From positions 2,480,001-2,544,000 of the forward strand of contig NZ_CP036259.1 in the NCBI RefSeq assembly GCF_007641255.1: a stretch of DNA of 64,000 nucleotides, written 5' to 3'. The notes under the pieces were generated by a model. The model was not told where the DNA came from, did not search any database, and saw only the letters and a program-made list of their open reading frames with translations. Made by a program: the position numbers and the translations under genes. Source of the DNA: Sporomusa termitida. GTDB taxonomy: Bacteria > Bacillota > Negativicutes > Sporomusales > Sporomusaceae. This document shows, piece after piece, positions 1-9,424 of the stretch (position 1 is its first letter; each line of letters begins with the position of its first letter).

Positions 1-52
1 TTAAATTGCTGTAAAATTAGGACTATAGCTTAATAGAGATAGGAGAATTGTT

Positions 53-997
53 ATGGACAAGCAATCTACGCCTTTTATCACCATGCCGGAATTGCGTGTT
101 GCTTTTGAAGCGCAAGGATATATTAGTGATATAGAACTGTTAACGACTGTCTATTTAGCTTTAAAGCTGGAAAAACCGCTCTTAGTTGAGGGTGCGCCCG
201 GCGTTGGGAAAACCGAAATTGCCAAAGTATTGAGTAAAGTGTTTAATACCGAGCTAATTCGCCTGCAATGCTATGAAGGTCTGGATGAAAACAAAGCCTT
301 ATATGAATGGAATTATCAGCGCCAGCTGATCAAGATTCAGATGAGCAGAGACAGCGCTTGCCAAAACCTTTCCGAAAACGATATTTTCTCGCCCGAATAC
401 TTACTGGAGCGCCCTTTACTGAAAGCTATCAGGGCCGAGAAACGTCCGGTTTTATTAATTGATGAAATTGACAAAACCGACGAAGAATTTGAAGCCTTCT
501 TATTTGAAATCTTATCAGACTTTCAAATATCGATTCCTGAGCTTGGTACTGTCAAAGCCAGCCATATCCCCATTGTGGTACTGACAAGCAACCATGACCG
601 GGAATTATCCGAAGGCCTGCGCCGCCGCTGCATTTATTTATATATTGATTATCCACCTATAGAAAAAGAAATTAATATTATCCGCGCTAAAATTCCTGAA
701 GCTACCGAAAAACTGGCACAGCAGATTGCAACAGCTGTCAATCACCTGCGCACCAATCTAATGCTGGCCAAACAACCGTCAATTGCGGAAACACTGGACT
801 GGACAAGATCGCTGATTGCCATGCACGCCGACCACCTTGATTCAACCCTGATTCAACAGACAATGGGACTATTATTTAAAAACCGCGATGATCTTATGGC
901 CTTCCAAAAGGATTTAGGGGCTGAAGGGCTGTGCAAGGCTGTCAGACAGGCGACTACTACCATGGATTGCCATAGCGATAAAAGCTGCGGGGGCTGA
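53..997 (+). CDS. MoxR-family AAA+ ATPase (CoxD-like)
   Basis: Protein of 314 aa. It has a Walker A GAPGVGKT (residues 47-54), a Walker B LLIDEID (about 134-140), a sensor-1 Asn in VLTSN (about 180) and an Arg-rich stretch just after it. MoxR/CoxD-type ATPases work with a VWA-domain partner as chaperones that insert metals or assemble enzymes. The next gene, 5 bases downstream, encodes such a partner, so the two form one operon. The C-terminus ends in a Cys/His tail (CHSDKSCGG), which might bind metal. A GGAG Shine-Dalgarno lies before the ATG. The client enzyme is not in the window. Confidence 0.88.
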   Translation: MDKQSTPFITMPELRVAFEAQGYISDIELLTTVYLALKLEKPLLVEGAPGVGKTEIAKVLSKVFNTELIRLQCYEGLDENKALYEWNYQRQLIKIQMSRDSACQNLSENDIFSPEYLLERPLLKAIRAEKRPVLLIDEIDKTDEEFEAFLFEILSDFQISIPELGTVKASHIPIVVLTSNHDRELSEGLRRRCIYLYIDYPPIEKEINIIRAKIPEATEKLAQQIATAVNHLRTNLMLAKQPSIAETLDWTRSLIAMHADHLDSTLIQQTMGLLFKNRDDLMAFQKDLGAEGLCKAVRQATTTMDCHSDKSCGG

Positions 998-1002
998 TCT
1001 TA

Positions 1003-2352
1003 TTGCATTCACTTGCTGATAATTTAGTAGGATTTGTTCAGATTCTCCGCCAGCTCGGGGTACGGGTAAGCATTGCCGAAACCATTGACGCGGTAGACAG
1101 CCTGACGGTTATCGAACAATTCGACCGGGATGTATTTCGGGCGGCTTTAAAAAGCACACTAATCAAGAATTCTGAAGATCAGGCGGCCTTTGATCAAGCG
1201 TTTAACCTGTTTTTTGTGCCGCCCGAAGCCAAACAGCAGCAGCGGGAGGATTGGGATTCTAAACAACAATCTGAGCTTGAGCAGTCGCAGCAAGCCCAGG
1301 AAGAACTGGTCTTCCAGGGGCGCCCGCTTGAGCTCCCGGATGAGCTTATGGATGTTTATAAACGTTTGCCTGAACAGGAAAAAAAGCGGCTGCAGGATTT
1401 TTTGGGAAAGACCTCGACCGGTCATAATGTAAAAGAATCTTTTCAGCCGGTAGTGGAAAACCTGCTCAAAAGCTCATTGTCCTTCTGGCAGCGCCAGCTG
1501 TCACCGGAAGATCTGGCTCAGTTGGCTGCCGCCCGCCGCCAATTATTGGGGCATCACGAGCTTGACCATGTTGTCGGCTCGGCTGCCGGCCTTGGCGGTA
1601 CAGGCCGCAATTCTTTGCTGTATAAAAACATGCAGGATATTGCCGAACATGAGATTCCTCAGGTCACAGCCCTGATCAAACGGTTGGCGCATAGGCTGAC
1701 TACCCGCATTTCCCGGCGCTTCCGTTTGACCGGCCGCCGCAAGCTGATTGATATTCGCCAGAGCATCCGCCGCAATACCCGCTATGGCGGTACAATGATT
1801 GCCCTTAAATACAAGACCAAAAAAATCCACAAACCCAATATTGTCCTACTGTGTGATGTGTCAGCCTCTATGACAAAATATGTCCGTTTTACCCTGCCGC
1901 TGCTGTTTGGCTTATCCAGTGTTGTCAAAAACATTGAAACCTTCATTTTTGCCACTGATTTAGAAAAAGTCACCGCCTATTTTAAGCGCAGTGATGATTT
2001 CGCCCAGGTTATCACCTCTTTAGTAGCAGATTCTGCCCAAATGGGACAAGGCACGAATTTATCTATTGCGCTGACCAGTCTGAAGGCCGACTATAAGCAG
2101 TTATTATCACCTTCAACCCTGCTTTTTATTATCAGTGATGCCAATACTCTGGCGCCGGTCGAAACAGCCGGTGAATTGTCCGCTATCAGCAAAAAAGTTA
2201 AACGCATTCTCTGGCTGAATACCCAGCCCAAAGAGCGCTGGGGGCAGCACAGCGCAATAACACTATTTTCCCAGTACTGCGCCATGTTTGAGTGTTATTC
2301 GCTGGCGCACCTGACCAAAATATTGTCACTTAACTTAACCCGCCAACCATGA
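1003..2352 (+). CDS. VWA-domain protein (CoxE-like)
   Basis: Protein of 449 aa starting at TTG, 5 bases after the ATPase stop. The N-terminal half is helical and rich in Gln/Glu (residues 75-105). The C-terminal half is a von Willebrand A domain with a MIDAS motif DVSAS (about 285-289) and a later ISDAN segment. CoxE-type VWA proteins pair with MoxR/CoxD ATPases in cofactor insertion, for example in CO dehydrogenase maturation. Pairing and order here match that family. The substrate is unknown because no molybdoenzyme gene is nearby. Confidence 0.85.
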   Translation: MHSLADNLVGFVQILRQLGVRVSIAETIDAVDSLTVIEQFDRDVFRAALKSTLIKNSEDQAAFDQAFNLFFVPPEAKQQQREDWDSKQQSELEQSQQAQEELVFQGRPLELPDELMDVYKRLPEQEKKRLQDFLGKTSTGHNVKESFQPVVENLLKSSLSFWQRQLSPEDLAQLAAARRQLLGHHELDHVVGSAAGLGGTGRNSLLYKNMQDIAEHEIPQVTALIKRLAHRLTTRISRRFRLTGRRKLIDIRQSIRRNTRYGGTMIALKYKTKKIHKPNIVLLCDVSASMTKYVRFTLPLLFGLSSVVKNIETFIFATDLEKVTAYFKRSDDFAQVITSLVADSAQMGQGTNLSIALTSLKADYKQLLSPSTLLFIISDANTLAPVETAGELSAISKKVKRILWLNTQPKERWGQHSAITLFSQYCAMFECYSLAHLTKILSLNLTRQP

Positions 2353-2379
2353 TAAACATAAAAAAGGATGTGACCGATA

Positions 2380-2640
2380 ATGTATTATGATGGCCCTACC
2401 TTGCTTGCCCATTACCAGCGCTGGCTTACTACCTATCGCGAGCCGATTGAAGCCAAACTAACCACCGCCCTGAGCCACAGAGATCAACAGCAGGCTATGC
2501 ATAACGCGATGGAAGTGCTGCTTACCGAGGTGCTGCCAATGGCTATTGCCGAAATGATTTTATTCAACAATGGCCGCCTGGAAGAAAAAATCCAGGAAGA
2601 TGGCGGCAGCTGCTCAAGCTGTGCTACTAATTTTAAATAA
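2380..2640 (+). CDS. small conserved-type protein with C-terminal CxxC
   Basis: Protein of 86 aa, mostly helical, ending in GGSCSSCATNFK. A good AAAGGATG Shine-Dalgarno precedes the ATG, it follows the VWA gene by 27 bases, and a strong terminator comes right after. It is therefore the third gene of the MoxR-VWA operon. The CxxC tail resembles the Cys tail of the ATPase and could bind a metal. I do not recognise the family. Confidence 0.7.
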   Translation: MYYDGPTLLAHYQRWLTTYREPIEAKLTTALSHRDQQQAMHNAMEVLLTEVLPMAIAEMILFNNGRLEEKIQEDGGSCSSCATNFK

Positions 2641-2644
2641 AAAA

Positions 2645-2676
2645 CTGCTGGCGGCCAAAGCCGCCAGCAGTTTTTT
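2645..2676 (+). terminator. intrinsic terminator after the MoxR-VWA operon
   Basis: A perfect 10-bp stem (CTGCTGGCGG / CCGCCAGCAG) with a 6-base loop is followed by TTTTTT. A-rich sequence upstream makes it work in the opposite direction too, for the convergent gene. Confidence 0.9.
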
Positions 2677-2732
2677 AGCCTCATGAAAAGGGATAAGGCA
2701 ATCTATGCCCCAACAGGCACAAACCGTTTTTT

Positions 2733-3074
2733 CTAACAGGATGTACAGCCACCGCAGTCTTTGCCGGGGGCAGGCAGGCCATACACAACCAGCCGTTTAC
2801 CGAACAGCGTGGTTTCAATATCAACTCGCAAAGGATTCTCATTGTCATAGTTCCGGATTGAGGTATGGGCGTAAATTTCAGCGCCATCAATTGTCACTGC
2901 TGCATATTCGGCAGCTTCGCCCTCTTCTGGTTTACCTGTTTTTACGGCCGGAACCGGCGCTATCGAAGGAGGATTACAACAATTAGGAATTAGACGTTGC
3001 TCTAGTTTTACAGTAATAATACCTCCCTCTTGTGCAATAAATTCCTGCGCCCGTTCGGTAACGATCATATTCAT
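2733..3074 (-). CDS. CC-motif family protein (HesB/IscA-like size)
   Basis: Protein of 113 aa. The start is the ATG at 3074. A GTG at 3086 is in frame, but the Shine-Dalgarno AAAGGTGGAG overlaps it and is correctly spaced for the downstream ATG. The chain has a mid-protein NCCNPP motif and a C-terminal CGGCTSC. It matches my memory of the small 'CC/Se motif' family, whose selenoprotein members carry selenocysteine at one of the two adjacent Cys positions. Here both are plain Cys. Function is unknown; redox or Fe-S handling is a guess from the Cys pattern and the iron-sulfur biogenesis-like size. Confidence 0.65.
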   Translation of the reverse strand: MNMIVTERAQEFIAQEGGIITVKLEQRLIPNCCNPPSIAPVPAVKTGKPEEGEAAEYAAVTIDGAEIYAHTSIRNYDNENPLRVDIETTLFGKRLVVYGLPAPGKDCGGCTSC

Positions 3075-3098
3075 AGCTTGCTCCACCTTTCTCGCTGC

Positions 3099-3959
3099 TT
3101 ATTTACGTCCGCATTCCCGGTCAACCATCGCCCAGTAGGCTTGCTGAATATTACGGGTGACCGGCCCGACACTGCCGGTGCCGACCGGCTGTCCGCTTAA
3201 GGCCACAATCGGCACGATCTCACTATTAGTGCCTGAGATAAAAGCCTCTGTGGCCGCTTTAGCAAACGCCTCATCAAATCTCTTCTCAATCACCGGTACG
3301 CCAAGATCGGGTGCTATTTTTTCAACGATCAGTGTTCTGGTAACACCGGTCAGGATAAGATTACTGCGGGGATGTGTCCAGGCAACACCATCTTTTATTA
3401 CAAAGAAATTACTGCTGGTTCCTTCAGTAACAAATCCGTCCCGGACTTGAATGCCCTCGAAGCAGCCGGCTTCTTTGGCCTTTTGCTTGCCCATGACATT
3501 TCCCAGGAGATTAAGCGACTTAATATCACATCTAAGCCATCTTTCATCAGGTATTAACAAGCCTTTGGCGCCTTCCAGTTTATTCTTATCAGGGGCAGCG
3601 CCGGCAGGCCGAATCGACATTGTCAGGCATGGCACCACATTCTCAGGAAAGCCATGAGCCCGGGGCGAAAAACCGCGGGTTATTTGCAGATAGATTGCCC
3701 CATCGGCAATCCCGCTTTCTTTGATTAACAAATCATGAAACTCGGCCAGTTCATCATAGGTATATACAGCCGGGATTGTCAGTTCACGCAGCGAACGGTA
3801 CAATCTGTCCACATGCAGTTTCAAGGCAAAACAACGCCCATTATAGACCCTTGTTACTTCATAAACGCCATCCCCAAACTGATGGCCTCTATCTTCCATT
3901 GGTACAATAGTTTCATTTAAGTCTATCAGCTTGCCGTTGATGAGGCCGATTGGCTTCAT
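3099..3959 (-). CDS. dat: D-amino acid transaminase (class IV PLP aminotransferase)
   Basis: Protein of 286 aa, the usual length. It has the class IV fold signatures: FGDGVYEV near residue 28, the PLP lysine K147 in CDIKSLN, and EGTSSNFF near 180. D-amino acid transaminases interconvert D-alanine and D-glutamate and supply peptidoglycan precursors. A branched-chain or 4-amino-4-deoxychorismate-type member cannot be fully excluded, but RWLRCDIKSLNLL is typical of the D-alanine enzymes. It lies 24 bases upstream of the CC-motif gene on the same strand, so they may be cotranscribed. Confidence 0.82.
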   Translation of the reverse strand: MKPIGLINGKLIDLNETIVPMEDRGHQFGDGVYEVTRVYNGRCFALKLHVDRLYRSLRELTIPAVYTYDELAEFHDLLIKESGIADGAIYLQITRGFSPRAHGFPENVVPCLTMSIRPAGAAPDKNKLEGAKGLLIPDERWLRCDIKSLNLLGNVMGKQKAKEAGCFEGIQVRDGFVTEGTSSNFFVIKDGVAWTHPRSNLILTGVTRTLIVEKIAPDLGVPVIEKRFDEAFAKAATEAFISGTNSEIVPIVALSGQPVGTGSVGPVTRNIQQAYWAMVDRECGRK

Positions 3960-4126
3960 GGATAGTCACTCCCTTATTTTAGTAATATACATTATTACAC
4001 AGCAGTATCCAATCTCCTGCCCAATTAAAAAAATTCTTCGCAGGCTGGTACTTCATCGCCGCAAACCAATGATAGCTTGCGCAGCTTTTTCCGCACTGCT
4101 TTGTTGTGATTCTTTACAAAATCCAG

Positions 4127-4591
4127 TTACTTCAATGCCGTCAGTACTGCTTGCGCATGGCCGGCAACCTTGACCTTACGAAAAATCCGGATTATGATTC
4201 CCTGTTCATTAATAATAAAGGTTGAGCGTTCAATCCCCATCACTTTTTTACCATACATATTTTTCTCTTTAAACACGCCATATAACTGACTTACCAGCCG
4301 GTCAGTATCACTTAACAGGGGAAACGGGAGCTCGTGTTTAGCACTAAACTTCTCATGCACCGCCAGGGGATCCCCGCTTATCCCCAGAATGACTGCCCCG
4401 GCAGCGGTAATAGCTGCCGATAATTCACGAAATCCGCGGGCCTCATCGGTGCAGCCGGCGGTATTATCTTTAGCATAAAAATACAACACTACCTTCTGTC
4501 CCAGATACTGGCTCAAGGTTACCGGACTGCCGCCGGTCGCCGGCAGGGTAAAATCCGGGGCCGTCTGCCCTTCTTGCACTTGTTCAGGCAT
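4127..4591 (-). CDS. bcp: thiol peroxidase of the Bcp type
   Basis: Protein of 154 aa from the ATG at 4591. A TTG eight codons upstream is in frame, but the AAGGGAGA Shine-Dalgarno fits the ATG. Peroxiredoxin fold: APDFTLP near residue 11, and the peroxidatic Cys47 in KDNTAGCTDEA. The usual Pro before GC is Ala here. There is no second Cys, so it would be a 1-Cys Bcp reduced by an external thiol. It reduces hydrogen peroxide and organic peroxides in the cytosol. Single gene, upstream of dat on the same strand. Confidence 0.88.
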   Translation of the reverse strand: MPEQVQEGQTAPDFTLPATGGSPVTLSQYLGQKVVLYFYAKDNTAGCTDEARGFRELSAAITAAGAVILGISGDPLAVHEKFSAKHELPFPLLSDTDRLVSQLYGVFKEKNMYGKKVMGIERSTFIINEQGIIIRIFRKVKVAGHAQAVLTALK

Positions 4592-4714
4592 TTGTTGCCA
4601 TCTCCCTTTACACAAAAGTTTATTGCAGTTACAGCCGCTACAGCCTATAATTAAAGGGTACTATGTGATCGAATCAACACTGATAAAACCAATGCTAAGG
4701 AGCAGCTGAACACT

Positions 4715-5854
4715 ATGGCCAAGCAGCACATACTTGCTCTCGATTATATTCGCGGCATATCGATGTTAGGTGTATTAGGCATTCATACCGGCGCTTATTC
4801 ACTGGCTAATCCTGCCGCCAATCCCCATTTGTTTGCGTTACTGGAAATATTCACCCGGTTTAGTGTGCCCATATTTTTCTTTGTATCGGCTTTCGGCTTA
4901 TTTATCAGCCAGCCACTGCAAACCGAGTTCAGTTATCGGGCCTTCCTGCGCCGGCGCTTCAAGGCTGTCCTGCTGCCATACCTGGCCTGGTCTTTTCTCT
5001 ATATGCTGCATTATACCTGGATCAGCAGTGATATAAGCCTTTGGCACAGCCCGCTTATTTATAAATACCTGGCCTTTGGCCTGGCTTCTTACCAATTATA
5101 TTTTTTGGTTATTCTCATTTGGTTTTATGCTTGTATGCCCTGCTGGCGACAATTAGTGCGCTGGCTGCTTAAAGCACCGGTAATTGGCTTGCTCAGCCTG
5201 CTGACTGCCCAGATCCTCTTTAACTACTATTCCAGTTATATACTCACCGCAGACTTTGACAACCACTATCTTAATCTCGCAGTTCAGCACCGCATGAGTT
5301 TTTTAATCTTGCATTACCTATTCATTTTCATCCTCGGCGCAGTCTGTGCTGAGCTTTATCCGCAATTTTTGGCCGCGCTGGAACGGAACAGAGACCGGAT
5401 CACTGTATTTTTTACCGCAACATTAACAGGTATGCTATGTTTTTATTATTACCTGATTTACAACGAACACTACAGCCTGGAACAGGCTGTAAACACTTCC
5501 CACCAGTTGAGTCCGGTCGGGGTCCTGTATACACTTGGCGCAACCCTGTTTTTTTTCACTGTTTTCAGCCGACCTTTGCCGGCGGCCCTGGCAACCGGCT
5601 TGGCCTGCTTAGGCAACTATTCCTATCTTGTTTATCTTGTCCATCCGTTGGTCATGTATTATCTGATGATCGAACTAACGCAAGCCGGTATACAGCTAAC
5701 AGCACCGGTGACAATCGCTTTTTATCTGGCAGCTCTTGTTTTGAGCACAGGTATGGCAGCCCTCATCAATAAAGCCGGTCGCCTTATCCCGCTGCTGAGT
5801 CTGGCCCTTACAGGGGCATTCCCCAAACAGGGTACTATTCGTCAAAAAGCATAA
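4715..5854 (+). CDS. acyltransferase 3 family membrane protein
   Basis: Protein of 379 aa with about ten hydrophobic segments. The N-terminal LDYIRGISMLGVLGIHTG is the family signature, in which a His in the first segment takes part in acyl transfer. Such integral membrane enzymes O-acetylate polysaccharides, lipids or cell-wall sugars. A GGAGC Shine-Dalgarno precedes the ATG, and it is divergent from bcp. No glycan cluster surrounds it, so the acceptor cannot be named. Confidence 0.82.
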   Translation: MAKQHILALDYIRGISMLGVLGIHTGAYSLANPAANPHLFALLEIFTRFSVPIFFFVSAFGLFISQPLQTEFSYRAFLRRRFKAVLLPYLAWSFLYMLHYTWISSDISLWHSPLIYKYLAFGLASYQLYFLVILIWFYACMPCWRQLVRWLLKAPVIGLLSLLTAQILFNYYSSYILTADFDNHYLNLAVQHRMSFLILHYLFIFILGAVCAELYPQFLAALERNRDRITVFFTATLTGMLCFYYYLIYNEHYSLEQAVNTSHQLSPVGVLYTLGATLFFFTVFSRPLPAALATGLACLGNYSYLVYLVHPLVMYYLMIELTQAGIQLTAPVTIAFYLAALVLSTGMAALINKAGRLIPLLSLALTGAFPKQGTIRQKA

Positions 5855-5891
5855 CCCCGCACCAGGGCGTGAACTTAATAGAGTCTGAGGT

Positions 5892-5927
5892 AAAAAAGGC
5901 GGACATTTATTGTCTGCCTGCTTTTTT
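5892..5927. terminator. bidirectional terminator between convergent genes
   Basis: A 9-bp stem AGGCGGACA / TGTCTGCCT (one G-T pair) is flanked by A6 on the left and T6 on the right. It sits between the acyltransferase stop and the stop of the convergent membrane-anchored protein gene. Confidence 0.8.
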
Positions 5928-7302
5928 AAATTAAATAACCAAGCTGGGCCAACCGTTCCCGGTTAGCCAATGTTATTGTGTCTGGCGCATAAAAACTGCT
6001 GCCCTCGGCTGTCGCACATTTTTGGCGGCGCTTAATCCGTATGTAATATAAAAACAATAGCTGACAAAATTTCCTAATGGATTTTTGCTGGCCTGTATTG
6101 GCCGGACACTTAATCCAGTTCAGATAAAGCTCATCGATGATATCGGCAGCTGTTATGGTAAAATTCTGGCGGGAAACAAAATCCACCAGCTGCATGCATT
6201 CTCTCATTAGTATGTAGAGAGAATGCTGCCGGAATATATCGTTTACCAAACTAGAATTAAGTTCTGCAGCCAAAAGGCGCCGGCCTGCTTCCAGGAGTGG
6301 ATAGACAATGTCAAAACTCTCGGCCAGGCTGCGTTGCGTCACTGCCAGTCTGGCCGCCTGCCCGGCGCTGTCAACAGCCTGACGCCAGGTAGCATTGGCC
6401 CGAACCTGTACTGCTAAGTCCAGACTGAGCATGGATATTGCCCCGGCGGCCTGACTGAACGGATTGAGACTGTCCATACCGGCGATATGACTGCATTCAC
6501 CAACAATACCTGCTAACGTGTTATTTGCTAATACTTTTTTGTCCGCCAGCTGCCTGATATAATCGGTTAAAGGTTCAATCACCGAGGCGTCACCTGCTTT
6601 TACTACCCGGAGCAGCCAGGCCGACAATACCCCGGTTACCTGCTCCTGGATAACGCTGTCCGGCGGTTCGGCGGCAAGCCAGGCTGCCAGTTTTGCCTGA
6701 ATCTCCCGGACAAGACCGGCATCACCCCGGCGTAAAGCAGTAAGACCTGTTACTTTTAAGGCCCGCATTACCGCCGTACGCACACCATCGGCTTGTACTG
6801 TACCCAGGCTGGCAAAAATGATTTCTACTGCCCGGGCGGCCAGAAAATTATGGCGGTGTTTTAAACTGATGACAGCAATTAAACCAAGCTGTTCCACGAT
6901 TGGCGGCAGCTCGGCCGCATTTATATTTTTTACCAGGGGCCGGAAAGCGTCAATACCATGACCGGCGGCATCAAGCTGGTGGGAACGCAGGGCCAGAAAA
7001 ACAGCGGCGGTAAGGCGGCCAGGCTCGGCGGCACCGCCTAGGCCATAGCCTAGGGCCAGCTTTAATAGATCAAAAGCACGGTAAATGTTATCTGCATCAC
7101 CGGCAATTAAACTGGTTTTTAATAACTTAAATATCTGCCGCATCATTCGTTTAGCAGCTGCAGCAGGCAGCCGGCGCTCACGGGATCTGCCGCGGAGCTG
7201 AGATTCAATGGTCTTAAACTGCCAGTCCAGCCGCCTGGTGTACAACCACCACGCGGCTAAAACTCCCCCTCCTGTTAACAAACCAATCAACCATACTGCC
7301 AT
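5926..7302 (-). CDS. membrane-anchored helical protein of unknown function
   Basis: Protein of 458 aa. Residues 3-21 form one hydrophobic N-terminal segment followed by Arg residues, then a long Ala/Leu-rich, repeat-like helical region predicted to face the cytosol. No catalytic motif is visible. It begins 12 bases after pyk on the same strand with its own GGGAGA Shine-Dalgarno, so it is probably cotranscribed with pyk. I do not recognise the family. Confidence 0.7.
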   Translation of the reverse strand: MAVWLIGLLTGGGVLAAWWLYTRRLDWQFKTIESQLRGRSRERRLPAAAAKRMMRQIFKLLKTSLIAGDADNIYRAFDLLKLALGYGLGGAAEPGRLTAAVFLALRSHQLDAAGHGIDAFRPLVKNINAAELPPIVEQLGLIAVISLKHRHNFLAARAVEIIFASLGTVQADGVRTAVMRALKVTGLTALRRGDAGLVREIQAKLAAWLAAEPPDSVIQEQVTGVLSAWLLRVVKAGDASVIEPLTDYIRQLADKKVLANNTLAGIVGECSHIAGMDSLNPFSQAAGAISMLSLDLAVQVRANATWRQAVDSAGQAARLAVTQRSLAESFDIVYPLLEAGRRLLAAELNSSLVNDIFRQHSLYILMRECMQLVDFVSRQNFTITAADIIDELYLNWIKCPANTGQQKSIRKFCQLLFLYYIRIKRRQKCATAEGSSFYAPDTITLANRERLAQLGYLI

Positions 7303-7314
7303 AAGGGTTTCTCC

Positions 7315-9072
7315 CTATCTAGCGTTAATTTCTCCCTGATATACAATCCCCCGGGCCGCATCCACAGTAACAATCGCACCATCCTGCAACCGTTCGGTAG
7401 CATCTTCCACCCCGACCAGCACCGGCATGCCAAAGCTTACCCCCACGATAGCGGCATGTGAGGTTAGTCCGCCTTCCTCAGCAACAATTGCCGCTGCCTT
7501 AGCAGCATAAGGTGCCGTTTCCTCGTCAATACTGGCAACTACTAAAATGTCACCCTCCCGGAATTTAGCTTTAAGCTCTTTAACAGAAGTGGCAATAACA
7601 ACCTTGCCGGTAACGGCCTGTTGCCCGATGCCGGTGCCACGCGTCAAAATATTGCCAACAATGTGTACTCTGATCATATTGGTGGTGCCCGATTTGCCAG
7701 CAGGTACCCCGGCCGTAACCACGAGTAAATCCCCGTCGTTAACAACCCCGGCCTGTAATGAAGTGGCAACCGCGCTGTGCACCATTTCGTCGGTATTATT
7801 AAAACTGGGGCCCAAAACCGGATAAACCCCCCAGAGCAGCAGCATCCGCCGCACTGTTTTTTCGTTGGGAGTAACAGCAACAATGGTAGACTGAGGACGA
7901 TATTTTGACACCATGCGGGCAGTGTAGCCGGACTGGGTGGAGGTTATAATCGCTGCCGCGCCCAGTTCATGTGCTATCTGGGCAGTGGCATGGCTGATCG
8001 CATCAGTCGTTGTACGTTGCAATTGAATGCCTTTGCCTGCTAAAAGTTCACTGTGCCGGAGCGAGTTCTCGGTACGAACGGCAATCCGGACCATTGTCTG
8101 CACAGCTTCGACCGGATACTGGCCTGAAGCCGATTCGCCACTGAGCATAATAGCATCCGACCCATCCAGGATCGCATTGGCAATATCGCTGGCCTCTGCT
8201 CGTGTTGGCCGGGGATTGGTAATCATAGACTCCAGCATTTGAGTAGCGGTAATAACCGGCTTCCCGGCTTTATTACACTTTTTGATCAGTATTTTTTGGA
8301 CAAGCGGTACTTCTTCCGCCGGAATCTCTACCCCAAGGTCGCCCCGGGCGACCATAATACCGTCAGAGACTTTGAGGATTTCGTCAATATTATGAACACC
8401 CTCTGCGTTTTCAATCTTAGGCACGATGTCCATCTCATAGTTGGCAGCTTCCAGTATCTTGCGAATTGCCAGCACATCGGCAGCCCGCTGTACAAAAGAA
8501 GCGGCAATGGAGTCCATTTGATTTTGAATACCAAACATGATATCAGCAACATCCTGCTCAGACAGAGGCGGCAGGTTAATCGCAACCCCCGGTGCGGCTA
8601 CCCGTTTGCGGTCCCCAATTTGACCACTGTTTTTAACAGTGGTAATAATGTCATCGCCGTCAACAGCGTCGATCTGAAGGCTTACCAGACCATCGGCAAT
8701 CAGTATCAGCTGGCCGGGCGCAACCTCCCGCGGTAATAGCTTATGGGTAACAGAGGCAATCTCACTGGTACCAAGCACATCGCGGCTTGTTAATACAAAC
8801 TTTTGATCTTTCTCCAAATAAACCTTGCCGTCGGCAAATAAGCCCAGCCTCATTTCCGGGCCTTTGGTATCAAGCATCAGGGCAATCGGCCGCTTGACAT
8901 TCCGGGCGGCTTCTCTTACCCTGGCTAACCGCCTGATATGATCGGCATGCTGTCCATGGGAAAAATTAAACCGGGCGACATTCATGCCTGCCTCCATCAT
9001 TGCCTCCAGAATACCGGGCTTATCGGTACTGGGGCCTACCGTGCAAACAATCTTGGTCTTTTTTAGCAACAT
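7315..9072 (-). CDS. pyk: pyruvate kinase with C-terminal PEP-utilizer domain
   Basis: Protein of 585 aa from the ATG at 9072; the AAGGAG Shine-Dalgarno runs into a GTG six bases upstream, which excludes that GTG. It converts PEP and ADP to pyruvate and ATP. Signatures include KIVCTVGPS at the N-terminus, MLDTKGPE near 70, and MVARGDLGVEIP near 245. Beyond the usual ~475 residues there is a PEP-utilizer swivelling domain with EEGGLTSHAAIVG, as in Bacillus and related Firmicutes. A DUF2007-like gene precedes it closely on the same strand. Confidence 0.96.
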   Translation of the reverse strand: MLLKKTKIVCTVGPSTDKPGILEAMMEAGMNVARFNFSHGQHADHIRRLARVREAARNVKRPIALMLDTKGPEMRLGLFADGKVYLEKDQKFVLTSRDVLGTSEIASVTHKLLPREVAPGQLILIADGLVSLQIDAVDGDDIITTVKNSGQIGDRKRVAAPGVAINLPPLSEQDVADIMFGIQNQMDSIAASFVQRAADVLAIRKILEAANYEMDIVPKIENAEGVHNIDEILKVSDGIMVARGDLGVEIPAEEVPLVQKILIKKCNKAGKPVITATQMLESMITNPRPTRAEASDIANAILDGSDAIMLSGESASGQYPVEAVQTMVRIAVRTENSLRHSELLAGKGIQLQRTTTDAISHATAQIAHELGAAAIITSTQSGYTARMVSKYRPQSTIVAVTPNEKTVRRMLLLWGVYPVLGPSFNNTDEMVHSAVATSLQAGVVNDGDLLVVTAGVPAGKSGTTNMIRVHIVGNILTRGTGIGQQAVTGKVVIATSVKELKAKFREGDILVVASIDEETAPYAAKAAAIVAEEGGLTSHAAIVGVSFGMPVLVGVEDATERLQDGAIVTVDAARGIVYQGEINAR

Positions 9073-9096
9073 GAACACTCCTTAATTAAATACGCT

Positions 9097-9297
9097 TTAT
9101 CGTATCGCGTGTTGACACAAAATCGCGTGCGCTTCATTGGCTTCTGATTCCAAAACCAAAATTTCATACAAGCCATCGCCGAGAGCAGAAACAATTCCGG
9201 CCGCACGAATGTTGGCAAGTACCCCTTCATTACACAGTACATTTTTATACAGTTCGGCCTGTGCCCGGTTAGAAGCTATGTATACTACGGTCCACAT
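9097..9297 (-). CDS. small DUF2007-like protein
   Basis: Protein of 66 aa starting MWTVVYIASNRAQAELY. The pattern (an access strand, then a helix, then EILVLESEANEAHAIL) resembles DUF2007/signal-transducing-type small ferredoxin-fold proteins often found beside pfk/pyk in Clostridia. A strong GGAGGG precedes the ATG, and it sits 24 bases upstream of pyk. Homologs are sometimes misnamed glutamate decarboxylase; nothing here supports that. Function is unknown. Confidence 0.65.
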   Translation of the reverse strand: MWTVVYIASNRAQAELYKNVLCNEGVLANIRAAGIVSALGDGLYEILVLESEANEAHAILCQHAIR

Positions 9298-9424
9298 AAG
9301 TACCCTCCTATTAGCTTCTTTCTATAAGTTAAACCAACCACCGAAAACTAATGACTATAAATGACTGGTTCTCCAACTTTGCCTGTATTCCTGCTTTAAA
9401 AATTCTCATTGGCATTTATTCCAG

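Noticed and set aside
8239-8736. Long plus-strand frame (165 codons) inside pyk
   Set aside because: Antisense to conserved pyruvate kinase motifs; no start signal.
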